Below are positions 7,809-12,970 of a DNA stretch of 12,970 nucleotides, piece after piece. The notes under the pieces were generated by a model. The model saw nothing but the letters and a program-made list of their open reading frames with translations, did no database searches and was not told the origin of the DNA. How positions within the stretch are numbered: position 1 is the stretch's first letter; every line of letters begins with the position of its first letter. Both the position numbers and the translations under genes were made by a program. Origin of the DNA: Micrococcales bacterium (GTDB taxonomy: Bacteria; Actinomycetota; Actinomycetes; Actinomycetales; Cellulomonadaceae); contig WRCL01000018.1 in NCBI GenBank assembly GCA_009783975.1, positions 1 through 12,970 of the forward strand. Reading direction: 5' to 3'.

Positions 7809-8912
7809 TCACAGCAGCCAGGCGCTGCCCCGGTCTCGCCAGGTGTCGACGGCGTCCTTGACCCGTTGGGCGTTGGGGCGGGTGGTGACGAGCACAGCGT
7901 CGGGGGTGTCGACGACGACCGCCTCGTCGACCCCGATGACCGTCACGGCACGCCCGGCGGTGATGACGAACGCGTCGTCGGCATCCATGCGCAGCACCAG
8001 GGCGTCGTCGCCGACGGTGGTGCTGTCACCGAGCAGCGCCGCGAGGGAGTCGAAATCACCCACGTCGTCCCAGCCGAACCCACCAGGGACGACCGCGACC
8101 CCACCGGTCGCGGCAACAGGTTCGGCGATCGCGTGGTCGATGGCGATCCTGGTGAGCGTGGGCCACACCGCGGCGAGCACCGCCTCGCACCGGGAGGTGT
8201 CCCAGGCGGCGGCGATCTCGCACAACCCGTCGTGCAGCGTCGGCAGCTGGGTGTGCAGGTGGTCCAGGAGCACCCCGGCGCCGACGACGAACATCCCCGC
8301 GTTCCAGCAGTACCGGCCCGTGGCCAGGTAGGTCCACGCGGTGTCAGCGTCGGGTTTCTCGGTGAACCCGGTGACGTGCCGGGCGCTGGGGGCCCCGGCG
8401 ACGTCGAGGTCGTCACCACCGGCGATGTACCCGAACGCCGTCGACGGACCGCCGGCCTTGATCCCCACGGTGACGACGAACCCCGCGCGCGCCGCGGCGA
8501 CCGCCTCATGGACCGTGCGCTCGAACACGTCCTGGCCTTCGATGACGTGGTCGGCGGCGAACGAACCCAGGAGCGTGTCGCGTCCGTGCCGGTGCGCGAG
8601 CACCGCTGCGGCCAGGCCGACCGCCGCCATGGAGTCGCGCGGCGACGGTTCGGCGAGCACCTGGTCTGCGCCGCTGGCCAGCTCAGGCAGCTGGCGCACG
8701 ACCTGCTCACGGTGGGCCTGCCCAGTGACGACGAGCAACCTGTCTGGGCCCGTCAGGGGCAGCAACCGGTCGACGGTGCCTTGCAGCAGCGTCCGGCCGG
8801 TGCCCAGCACGTCGAGCAGGAACTTGGGCCGGCCGGTACGCGACAGCGGCCACAGCCGGCTACCTGCTCCCCCGGCCGGGATGACAGCGTAGAAGCCTTC
8901 GATCCCCGACAT
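7809..8912 (-). CDS. manC: mannose-1-phosphate guanylyltransferase
   Basis: Converts mannose-1-phosphate and GTP to GDP-mannose and pyrophosphate in the cytosol; GDP-mannose feeds mannosylation of lipids, glycans and proteins. The 367-residue protein starts MSGIEGFYAVIPAGGAGSRL and carries the sugar-nucleotide pyrophosphorylase signature (residues 11-30, GGAGSRLWPLS..GRPK), AADHVI (119-124), FTEKP (183-187), WNAGMFV (203-209), IDHAIAEP (258-265) and GWDDVGDF (280-287). It is a single-domain transferase without the phosphomannose isomerase domain of bifunctional enzymes. The ATG at 8912 is chosen because the pyrophosphorylase fold begins at once; the frame is open to 9548, but the extra residues overlap the sdhC region and look like antisense translation. 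A -10 box lies 7 nt upstream. No other mannose gene is visible. Confidence 0.93.
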   Translation of the reverse strand: MSGIEGFYAVIPAGGAGSRLWPLSRTGRPKFLLDVLGTGRTLLQGTVDRLLPLTGPDRLLVVTGQAHREQVVRQLPELASGADQVLAEPSPRDSMAAVGLAAAVLAHRHGRDTLLGSFAADHVIEGQDVFERTVHEAVAAARAGFVVTVGIKAGGPSTAFGYIAGGDDLDVAGAPSARHVTGFTEKPDADTAWTYLATGRYCWNAGMFVVGAGVLLDHLHTQLPTLHDGLCEIAAAWDTSRCEAVLAAVWPTLTRIAIDHAIAEPVAATGGVAVVPGGFGWDDVGDFDSLAALLGDSTTVGDDALVLRMDADDAFVITAGRAVTVIGVDEAVVVDTPDAVLVTTRPNAQRVKDAVDTWRDRGSAWLL

Positions 8913-8919
8913 ACCTGCC

Positions 8920-8925
8920 AGCCTA
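8920..8925 (-). promoter_or_regulatory. -10 box for leaderless manC
   Basis: On the minus strand TAGGCT is followed by seven bases (GGCAGGT) and the ATG at 8912. The only purine-rich stretch, CAGG, lies 1-5 nt from the ATG, too close to work as a ribosome binding site. This is the same layout as at cdd and the amidohydrolase. Confidence 0.55.
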
Positions 8926-8985
8926 ATCGGTCGGCTGGTACCCGGGCACCACAGCGCCGGGAGGGCGGCTGATTCGGGGGATGAA

Positions 8986-9001
8986 TGTGACGGACTCCAC
9001 A
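8986..9001. promoter_or_regulatory. GlxR/CRP-like operator upstream of sdhC
   Basis: TGTGACGGACTCCACA matches the cAMP-receptor-family consensus TGTGA-N6-TCACA in 9 of the 10 core bases; only the first base of the right half differs. The imperfect palindrome extends by one A/T pair (ATGTG at 8985-8989, CACAT at 8998-9002). Its centre is about 95 bp upstream of the expected sdhC transcription start. In Corynebacterium glutamicum the sdhCAB operon is a known target of the cAMP-dependent regulator GlxR, which makes the placement plausible. Binding by a homologue here is inference. Confidence 0.5.
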
Positions 9002-9076
9002 TAGTGAGACGGTCCGCTCCGAGAAGAACGGGAGGTCTTGCCGGATCTGCCGTCGGGAGAGATCGTTGTCCCGCAC

Positions 9077-9082
9077 TAGAGT
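9077..9082 (+). promoter_or_regulatory. candidate -10 box of the sdhCDAB operon
   Basis: TAGAGT fits TAnnnT. The best -35 at an 18-bp spacing is TCGGGA (9053-9058), a poor match, which would suit a promoter that needs an activator. Transcription would start near 9089 and leave a leader of about 45 nt before the TTG at 9135. Confidence 0.45.
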
Positions 9083-9090
9083 TGTGGTGC

Positions 9091-9106
9091 GGCGCCGTGT
9101 GGCGCC
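9091..9106 (+). other. short GC hairpin in the sdhC leader
   Basis: GGCGCC-GTGT-GGCGCC can form a 6-bp all-GC stem with a 4-nt loop. It would sit at the very 5' end of the predicted sdh transcript, about 15 nt before the GAGGAGG ribosome binding site. It has no U tract and so is not a terminator; a role in mRNA stability or translation is only a guess. Confidence 0.4.
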
Positions 9107-9120
9107 TCCGAGCCCCGCTT

Positions 9121-9127
9121 GAGGAGG
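9121..9127 (+). promoter_or_regulatory. ribosome binding site deciding the TTG start of sdhC
   Basis: GAGGAGG lies 7 nt before TTG at 9135. This strong site justifies the unusual TTG start over the in-frame ATG at 9204, which has no such site and would cut off the conserved stretch before the first membrane helix. Confidence 0.85.
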
Positions 9128-9134
9128 TCACGAG

Positions 9135-9584
9135 TTGTCTGCTCCGCCCCAAGCCAGACCGGCCAGGGCGCCGGTCGGCACTGTCTACCGCGGGCGCGCG
9201 GGGATGTGGTCCTGGGTGCTCCACCGCATCACAGGCTTCCTCATCTTCTTGTTCCTGCTGGTCCACGTGCTGGACACGGCGATGGTCCGTGTCTCCCCCG
9301 AGACCTACAACACAGCGATCGAGACCTACCAGAACGTCGTCATGGGTCTGAGCGAGGCTGGTCTGGTCGCCGCGATCGTCCTGCACGCGATGAACGGCCT
9401 GCGCATCATCCTTGTCGGGTTCTGGTCCAAAGGTGCCAGGTTCCAGAAGAGGCTGCTGTGGCTCGCCGTCGCTGCCGCCGCGATCTTGCTCATCCCGTTC
9501 CTGGCGATCCACCTGTCGCACGTGTTCAACCCGCACGAGGACACCCAACCCTCCCCGACCATCTCGTCGCCTGGGGGTGACTGA
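9135..9584 (+). CDS. sdhC: succinate dehydrogenase cytochrome b subunit
   Basis: One of the two membrane anchors of complex II; it helps bind heme b and quinone and docks the SdhAB dimer to the cytoplasmic membrane. The 149-residue protein has an Arg/Pro-rich cytoplasmic N-terminus, then three membrane helices at about residues 29-49, 72-96 and 106-130. HRITGF (30-35) is the family signature at the start of helix 1. His44 and His84 are candidate heme ligands, the latter in LHAMNGLR (83-90). The last 20 residues form a polar tail. It starts with TTG behind a strong ribosome binding site. Its stop overlaps the sdhD start by one base (TGATG), so the two are translationally coupled as the first genes of sdhCDAB. 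Confidence 0.95.
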   Translation: MSAPPQARPARAPVGTVYRGRAGMWSWVLHRITGFLIFLFLLVHVLDTAMVRVSPETYNTAIETYQNVVMGLSEAGLVAAIVLHAMNGLRIILVGFWSKGARFQKRLLWLAVAAAAILLIPFLAIHLSHVFNPHEDTQPSPTISSPGGD

Positions 9585-10060
9585 TGACTGTCATCGCTGA
9601 TCCGAAGGCTCCCCGCAGCCGCGCGGCAGGCCCTGGCCGCCGCGCGACCCGCACGAACGCCGAAGCCGCTGGCTGGATGTTCATGCGCCTGTCTGGTGCG
9701 GCGCTGGTCGTCATGGTCCTTGGGCACCTGACCGGCAACCTCGTCGTCCCCGAGAACGGGGTCCGCAGCCTGAACTTCGCCTTCGTCGCCGGGAAGTGGT
9801 CGAGCTTTGGCTGGCAGCTGTGGGACCTGGTGCTGCTGTGGCTGGCGATGCTCCACGGCGCCAACGGCATCCGTACGATCATCAACGACTACGCGTCCAA
9901 GGCCCTCACGCGCCTGTGGCTCAAAGTCGTCGCCGTCGCAGCGACGATCACCGTCGTGCTCCTGGGCACCTTGGTGATCTTCACCTTCGACCCCTGCCCG
10001 ACCATCAACGGCAAGGTCCGCGACGGGTCGCCCGAGTTCTGCTACAGCACCACCCCCTGA
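9584..10060 (+). CDS. sdhD: succinate dehydrogenase hydrophobic membrane anchor
   Basis: Second membrane anchor of complex II, partner of SdhC. The 158-residue protein has a basic, Ala/Arg-rich cytoplasmic N-terminus of about 30 residues and three membrane helices (about 32-54, 77-100 and 112-135). RLSGAALV (35-42), His48 and LHGANGIR (90-97) mirror the SdhC motifs and carry the candidate heme/quinone residues; NDY (101-103) follows helix 2 as in other SdhD proteins. Two Cys (138, 153) lie in the polar C-terminal tail, which is longer than I would expect. The ATG overlaps the sdhC stop by one base and is preceded by GGGGGTGA. sdhA follows after 20 bp. Confidence 0.93.
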   Translation: MTVIADPKAPRSRAAGPGRRATRTNAEAAGWMFMRLSGAALVVMVLGHLTGNLVVPENGVRSLNFAFVAGKWSSFGWQLWDLVLLWLAMLHGANGIRTIINDYASKALTRLWLKVVAVAATITVVLLGTLVIFTFDPCPTINGKVRDGSPEFCYSTTP

Positions 10061-10067
10061 CCGCTCT

Positions 10068-10075
10068 GGAGAAAG
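10068..10075 (+). promoter_or_regulatory. ribosome binding site of sdhA
   Basis: GGAGAAAG ends 5 nt before the ATG at 10081 in the 20-bp gap after sdhD. It marks this ATG as the start, although the frame is open upstream to 9796 inside sdhD. Confidence 0.7.
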
Positions 10076-10080
10076 CCACG

Positions 10081-11910
10081 ATGCAGACCCACCAGTACGA
10101 CGTCATGATCGTCGGCGCCGGCGGCGCCGGGATGCGCGCCGCCCTCGAATCCTCGGTGCGCACACGCACCGCGGTCATCTCCAAGCTGTACCCGACCCGG
10201 TCGCACACCGGCGCAGCCCAGGGCGGGATGTGCGCCGCCTTGGCCAACGTCGAGGAGGACAACTGGGAGTGGCACACGTTCGACACCGTCAAGGGCGGTG
10301 ACTACCTCGTCGACCAGGACGCTGCCGAGATCATGGCCAAGGAGGCCATCGACGCGGTGCTCGACCTGGAGAAGATGGGCTTGCCGTTCAACCGCACGCC
10401 CGAAGGCCGGATCGACCAGCGCCGGTTCGGCGGCCACACCCGCAACCACGGCGAGGCTGCCGTGCGCCGCTCGTGCTACGCCGCTGACCGCACAGGGCAC
10501 ATGATCTTGCAGACCCTGTACCAGCAGTGCGTGAAGAACGACGTCGCGTTCTTCAACGAGTTCTACGTCCTTGACCTGCTCGTCGACCACGACCTGGCAG
10601 CCGGGGACCCCGGCGAGGACGTCAACGTCTTAGGGGTCGTGGCCTACGAGCTGGCGACCGGCGAGATCCACGTGTTCCGCGCCAAGTCGGTCGTGTTCGC
10701 CTCCGGCGGGGCCGGGCGGATGTTCAAGACGACGTCCAACGCCCACACCCTCACCGGCGACGGGATCGCTGTGGCGTACCGCCGTGGCCTGCCCATCGAG
10801 GACATGGAGTTCTTCCAGTTCCACCCCACGGGCCTGGCGGGCCTGGGGATCTTGCTCTCCGAGGCCGCACGCGGCGAGGGCGGGATCTTGCGCAACGCCG
10901 ACGGCGAGCGCTTCATGGAGCGCTACGCCCCGACGATCAAAGACCTCGCACCACGTGACATCGTCGCGCGGTCGATGGCCAACGAGGTGCGTGAAGGCCG
11001 TGGGTGCGGGCCGCACAAGGACTACGTCCACCTCGACCTCACGCACCTGGAACCGGCGCACATCGACGCCAAGCTGCCGGACATCACCGAGTTCGCGCGC
11101 ACCTACCTGGGCGTCGAACCGTACACCCAGCCGGTGCCGGTCTACCCGACCGCGCACTACCTCATGGGCGGGATCCCCACGAACGTCGACGGTGAGGTGC
11201 TGCGCAACAACACCGACGTCGTCAAAGGCCTGTACGCGGCCGGTGAGTGCGCGTGCGTGTCGGTGCACGGCTCGAACCGCCTGGGCACGAACTCGCTGCT
11301 GGACATCAACGTGTTCGGCCGCCGCGCTGGGATCGCCGCAGCCAGCTACGCCGTCGGCGCCGACTGGATCGAGCTCGACGACGACGACGACCCTGCTGCC
11401 GCGGTCGTCGCACAGCTCGACGCGATCCGCTCGCGCGAGGACGGCGAACGCCCCGGCGAGCTGCGCCGGGCCCTGGCCGAGACGATGGACGCCAACGCGC
11501 AGGTGTTCCGCACCGAGGACTCGCTCACCCAGGCCCTGGCCGACGTGCGCGAGCTGGCGGCGCGGTACCGCGAGGTGTGCGTGCAGGACAAGTCCCAGGC
11601 GTTCAACACCGACCTTCTCGAAGCGGTCGAGCTCGGTTTCATGCTCGACCTGGCCGAGGTCGTCGTCCTGGGGTCGTTGCTGCGGAAAGAGTCTCGCGGC
11701 GGTCACTTCCGCGAGGACTACCCCAAACGCGACGACGACGGTTTCATGCGGCACACCATGGCCTACCGGCGCCCGCTGTCCGACGACGGTTCGGTCGGCG
11801 ACGCCACCGGGCCTTTCGCGGTGAGCTCGGCCGCTGATGACCACCGGGTGGTCATCGGCAGCAAACCAGTGACCCAGACCCGCTACCAGCCGATGGAGCG
11901 CAAGTACTGA
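10081..11910 (+). CDS. sdhA: succinate dehydrogenase flavoprotein subunit
   Basis: Catalytic subunit of complex II: oxidises succinate to fumarate in the TCA cycle and passes electrons through FAD to SdhB. The 609-residue protein has the usual length. GAGGAG (12-17) is the FAD dinucleotide fold. His42 in SHTGAAQGG is the covalent FAD attachment site. His248 in FHPTG, Arg292 in APRDIVAR, His359 in HYLMGG and Arg400 in SNRLGTNS are the expected substrate-binding and proton-transfer residues. The C-terminal helical domain ends in RYQPMERKY, typical of the family. An acidic insertion of five Asp (about 433-437) is the only oddity and probably a surface loop. It sits 20 bp after sdhD with its own ribosome binding site, and its stop overlaps the sdhB start (TGATG). 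Confidence 0.98.
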   Translation: MQTHQYDVMIVGAGGAGMRAALESSVRTRTAVISKLYPTRSHTGAAQGGMCAALANVEEDNWEWHTFDTVKGGDYLVDQDAAEIMAKEAIDAVLDLEKMGLPFNRTPEGRIDQRRFGGHTRNHGEAAVRRSCYAADRTGHMILQTLYQQCVKNDVAFFNEFYVLDLLVDHDLAAGDPGEDVNVLGVVAYELATGEIHVFRAKSVVFASGGAGRMFKTTSNAHTLTGDGIAVAYRRGLPIEDMEFFQFHPTGLAGLGILLSEAARGEGGILRNADGERFMERYAPTIKDLAPRDIVARSMANEVREGRGCGPHKDYVHLDLTHLEPAHIDAKLPDITEFARTYLGVEPYTQPVPVYPTAHYLMGGIPTNVDGEVLRNNTDVVKGLYAAGECACVSVHGSNRLGTNSLLDINVFGRRAGIAAASYAVGADWIELDDDDDPAAAVVAQLDAIRSREDGERPGELRRALAETMDANAQVFRTEDSLTQALADVRELAARYREVCVQDKSQAFNTDLLEAVELGFMLDLAEVVVLGSLLRKESRGGHFREDYPKRDDDGFMRHTMAYRRPLSDDGSVGDATGPFAVSSAADDHRVVIGSKPVTQTRYQPMERKY

Positions 11911-12695
11911 TGAGTGCCACGACCCAGTCCCCAGGCAAAGCCGCTGAGGTCCCGTCGTTCGACGTGACCGTGAAGATCATGCGGTCGGTCCCCTCCGACG
12001 TCCCGTCGGCTGGCTATGGCGAACCTGTGCCCGCCCCCACGTCGCGGTGGGACACGTTCACCCTCACCATGCACGGCAGCGACCGTGTGCTCGACGCGCT
12101 GCACAAGATCAAGTGGGAGTTCGACGGCACCGTGACGTTCCGCCGTTCGTGCGCCCACGGGGTGTGCGGGTCGGACGCCATGCGCATCAACGGCCGCAAC
12201 CGTCTGGCGTGCAAGACGCTGCTCAAAGACCTCAACCTGCGCAAACCCATCACGATCGAGCCGATCAAAGGCCTGCCGGTGATCAAAGACCTCGTCGTGG
12301 ACATGGAGCCGTTCTTCGACTCCTACCGTGAGGTCCAGCCCTTCCTCATCGTCTCCGGTGTGGAACCCACCAAAGAACGCCTCCAGTCGGCCACCGAGCG
12401 CGCCCTCTTCGACGACACGACCAAGTGCATCTTGTGCGCCTGCTGCACGACGAGCTGCCCGGTCTTCTGGGTCGACGGCCAGTATTTCGGCCCGTCGGCC
12501 ATCGTCAACGCCCACCGCTGGATCTTCGACTCCCGCGACGAGGGCGCCGCCGAACGCCTGGAGATCCTCAACGACCGCGAAGGCGTGTGGCGCTGCCGCA
12601 CCACCTTCAACTGCACCGACGCCTGCCCCCGCGGCATCGAGGTCACCAAAGCGATCTCCGAGGTCAAACGCGCCATCCTCACCCGCACCCACTGA
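11910..12695 (+). CDS. sdhB: succinate dehydrogenase iron-sulfur subunit
   Basis: Electron-transfer subunit of complex II linking SdhA to the quinone site in SdhCD. The 261-residue protein has an N-terminal ferredoxin domain with the [2Fe-2S] ligands Cys81, Cys86, Asp89 and Cys101; this spacing, including the Asp, is the same as in E. coli SdhB. The C-terminal domain carries CILCACCTTSCP and NCTDACPRG: Cys173, Cys176, Cys179 and Cys239 for [4Fe-4S], and Cys183, Cys229 and Cys235 for [3Fe-4S], again with E. coli spacing. A loop at about residues 26-47 (PSDVPSAGYGEP...) makes the first strand region longer than in E. coli. Its ATG overlaps the sdhA stop by one base. It is the last gene of the operon; a long palindrome follows 32 bp downstream. 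Confidence 0.97.
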   Translation: MSATTQSPGKAAEVPSFDVTVKIMRSVPSDVPSAGYGEPVPAPTSRWDTFTLTMHGSDRVLDALHKIKWEFDGTVTFRRSCAHGVCGSDAMRINGRNRLACKTLLKDLNLRKPITIEPIKGLPVIKDLVVDMEPFFDSYREVQPFLIVSGVEPTKERLQSATERALFDDTTKCILCACCTTSCPVFWVDGQYFGPSAIVNAHRWIFDSRDEGAAERLEILNDREGVWRCRTTFNCTDACPRGIEVTKAISEVKRAILTRTH

Positions 12696-12727
12696 CCACC
12701 CGACCAAGCCCAGGCACCTCAACCGCG

Positions 12728-12791
12728 AGATGCGACCTGGGACGCCAGATGCGACGTTGTGACGTCGCATCTGGTGTCCCAGGTCGCATCT
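12728..12791. repeat. 30-bp near-perfect palindrome downstream of sdhB
   Basis: Arms 12728-12757 and 12762-12791 pair over 30 bp with one mismatch (G·U in RNA) around a 4-nt loop TGTG. Each arm is itself built from two copies of AGATGCGAC (or its complement GTCGCATCT), 19 bp apart, giving four copies of ATGCGAC in mirrored order. As RNA it would form a very stable hairpin 33 nt after the sdhB stop and could end or protect the sdh transcript. No T tract follows, so it is not a classic intrinsic terminator. Internal repetition and near perfection also fit a dispersed REP-like palindromic element. Confidence 0.85.
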
Positions 12792-12827
12792 GGCATGTCT
12801 CACCCCTTCTGCAGACCCGTGAGCCTG

Positions 12828-12856
12828 TTGCGGATGCATTTTGTTGCCTCTAGACT
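12828..12856 (+). promoter_or_regulatory. promoter of the last, partial gene
   Basis: TTGCGG (12828-12833) and TAGACT (12851-12856) are separated by exactly 17 bp, the best -35/-10 pair in the window. Transcription would begin near 12863, leaving a leader of about 28 nt. GATGCA occurs at 12833-12838 and again at 12865-12870, overlapping the -35 edge and the start site; these could be operator half-sites. Confidence 0.65.
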
Positions 12857-12890
12857 GCTCTCCAGATGCAACTCGCAGAGAGGCTCGCGC

Positions 12891-12970
12891 ATGACCGCCA
12901 CCGTAGGTTTTGCAGTCTCGGACGACGACCGTGCCGAGCTGGACGAGCTCGTCGAGTACTTCGGAGCAGG
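12891..12970 (+). CDS. N-terminus of a probable ribbon-helix-helix DNA-binding protein
   Basis: ATG at 12891 follows AGAGAGG (12877-12883) by 7 nt and a good promoter, so a real gene starts here; only 26 full codons are in the window. They read MTATVGFAVSDDDRAELDEL followed by VEYFGA. A short strand (TVGFAVS) followed by an acidic/amphipathic helix (DDDRAELDELVEYF) is the layout of ribbon-helix-helix (CopG/Arc/ParD-like) repressors and type II antitoxins, whose strand contacts DNA. With so little sequence the family call is tentative. If right, it may regulate its own promoter, and a toxin gene could lie just beyond the edge. Confidence 0.6.
   Translation, partial: MTATVGFAVSDDDRAELDELVEYFGA

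Noticed and set aside
7668..8972. 434-codon plus-strand open frame opposite manC
   Set aside because: Arg/Gly/His-rich antisense translation without motifs; manC on the minus strand is unmistakable.
8913..9548. N-terminal extension of manC up to 9548
   Set aside because: It would overlap sdhC in antisense, and the pyrophosphorylase fold begins directly after the ATG at 8912, which also has a well-placed -10 box.
9796..10080. N-terminal extension of sdhA into sdhD
   Set aside because: It reads a different frame of sdhD; the ATG at 10081 has a ribosome binding site and starts five residues before the FAD fold.
11377..11391. GAC trinucleotide run in sdhA as a possible unstable repeat
   Set aside because: Only five units, in frame, encoding an acidic surface loop; too short to call a variable tract.
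10630..11844. 404-codon minus-strand open frame opposite sdhA
   Set aside because: Antisense to a fully conserved gene; translation shows no recognisable domain.
12728..12791. CRISPR-like reading of the repeated ATGCGAC motifs
   Set aside because: Only four short copies in mirrored pairs, no spacers of constant length and no cas genes nearby.
12425..12853. plus-strand open frame running past sdhB through the palindrome
   Set aside because: It is an out-of-frame reading of sdhB continuing through the inverted repeat and a promoter; composition is not protein-like.

Overview
The window looks like chromosomal DNA from a high-GC actinobacterium, most likely order Micrococcales (Cellulomonas/Sanguibacter-like). 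The evidence is the strong G/C bias at third codon positions, GTG and TTG starts, TAnnnT-type -10 boxes with poor -35 boxes, a cytidine deaminase with the actinobacterial CAEC motif, and an sdhCDAB operon ordered as in Mycobacterium tuberculosis Rv3316-Rv3319. The genus is an inference.

Positions 1-5946 are one uninterrupted minus-strand reading frame that begins at an ATG at 5946 and runs off the left edge without a stop: at least 1982 codons. It encodes a secreted protein with a Sec signal peptide, an N-terminal beta-rich module of about 320 residues, and twelve DUF11-like immunoglobulin-fold repeats. Its C-terminal anchor lies outside the window. It is by far the largest gene here and the main accessory element.

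Positions 5947-6182 are a divergent intergenic region. Then come cdd (plus strand), a convergent M20-family amidohydrolase (minus) only 21 bp away, and a mannose-1-phosphate guanylyltransferase (minus) upstream of the amidohydrolase by 24 bp. All three have a TAnnnT -10 box ending 6-7 nt before the start codon and no usable Shine-Dalgarno sequence, so they are probably translated from leaderless mRNAs. Positions 8913-9134 form a second divergent region holding a cAMP-receptor (GlxR/CRP)-like operator, a -10 box, a short hairpin and a strong ribosome binding site for sdhC.

Positions 9135-12695 are the tightly packed sdhCDAB operon for succinate dehydrogenase (respiratory complex II): two membrane anchors, the flavoprotein and the iron-sulfur subunit. 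All expected cofactor and catalytic residues of SdhA and SdhB are present. A 30-bp, nearly perfect palindrome made of ATGCGAC motifs follows the operon. The window ends in the first 26 codons of a small gene with its own good promoter, probably a ribbon-helix-helix DNA-binding protein.

The central genes are housekeeping (pyrimidine salvage, amide hydrolysis, GDP-mannose supply, respiration). The points worth a second look are the giant repeat protein, the run of leaderless genes, the sdh operator and the palindrome. I found no phage, transposon, CRISPR or RNA genes and no obvious new defence system.
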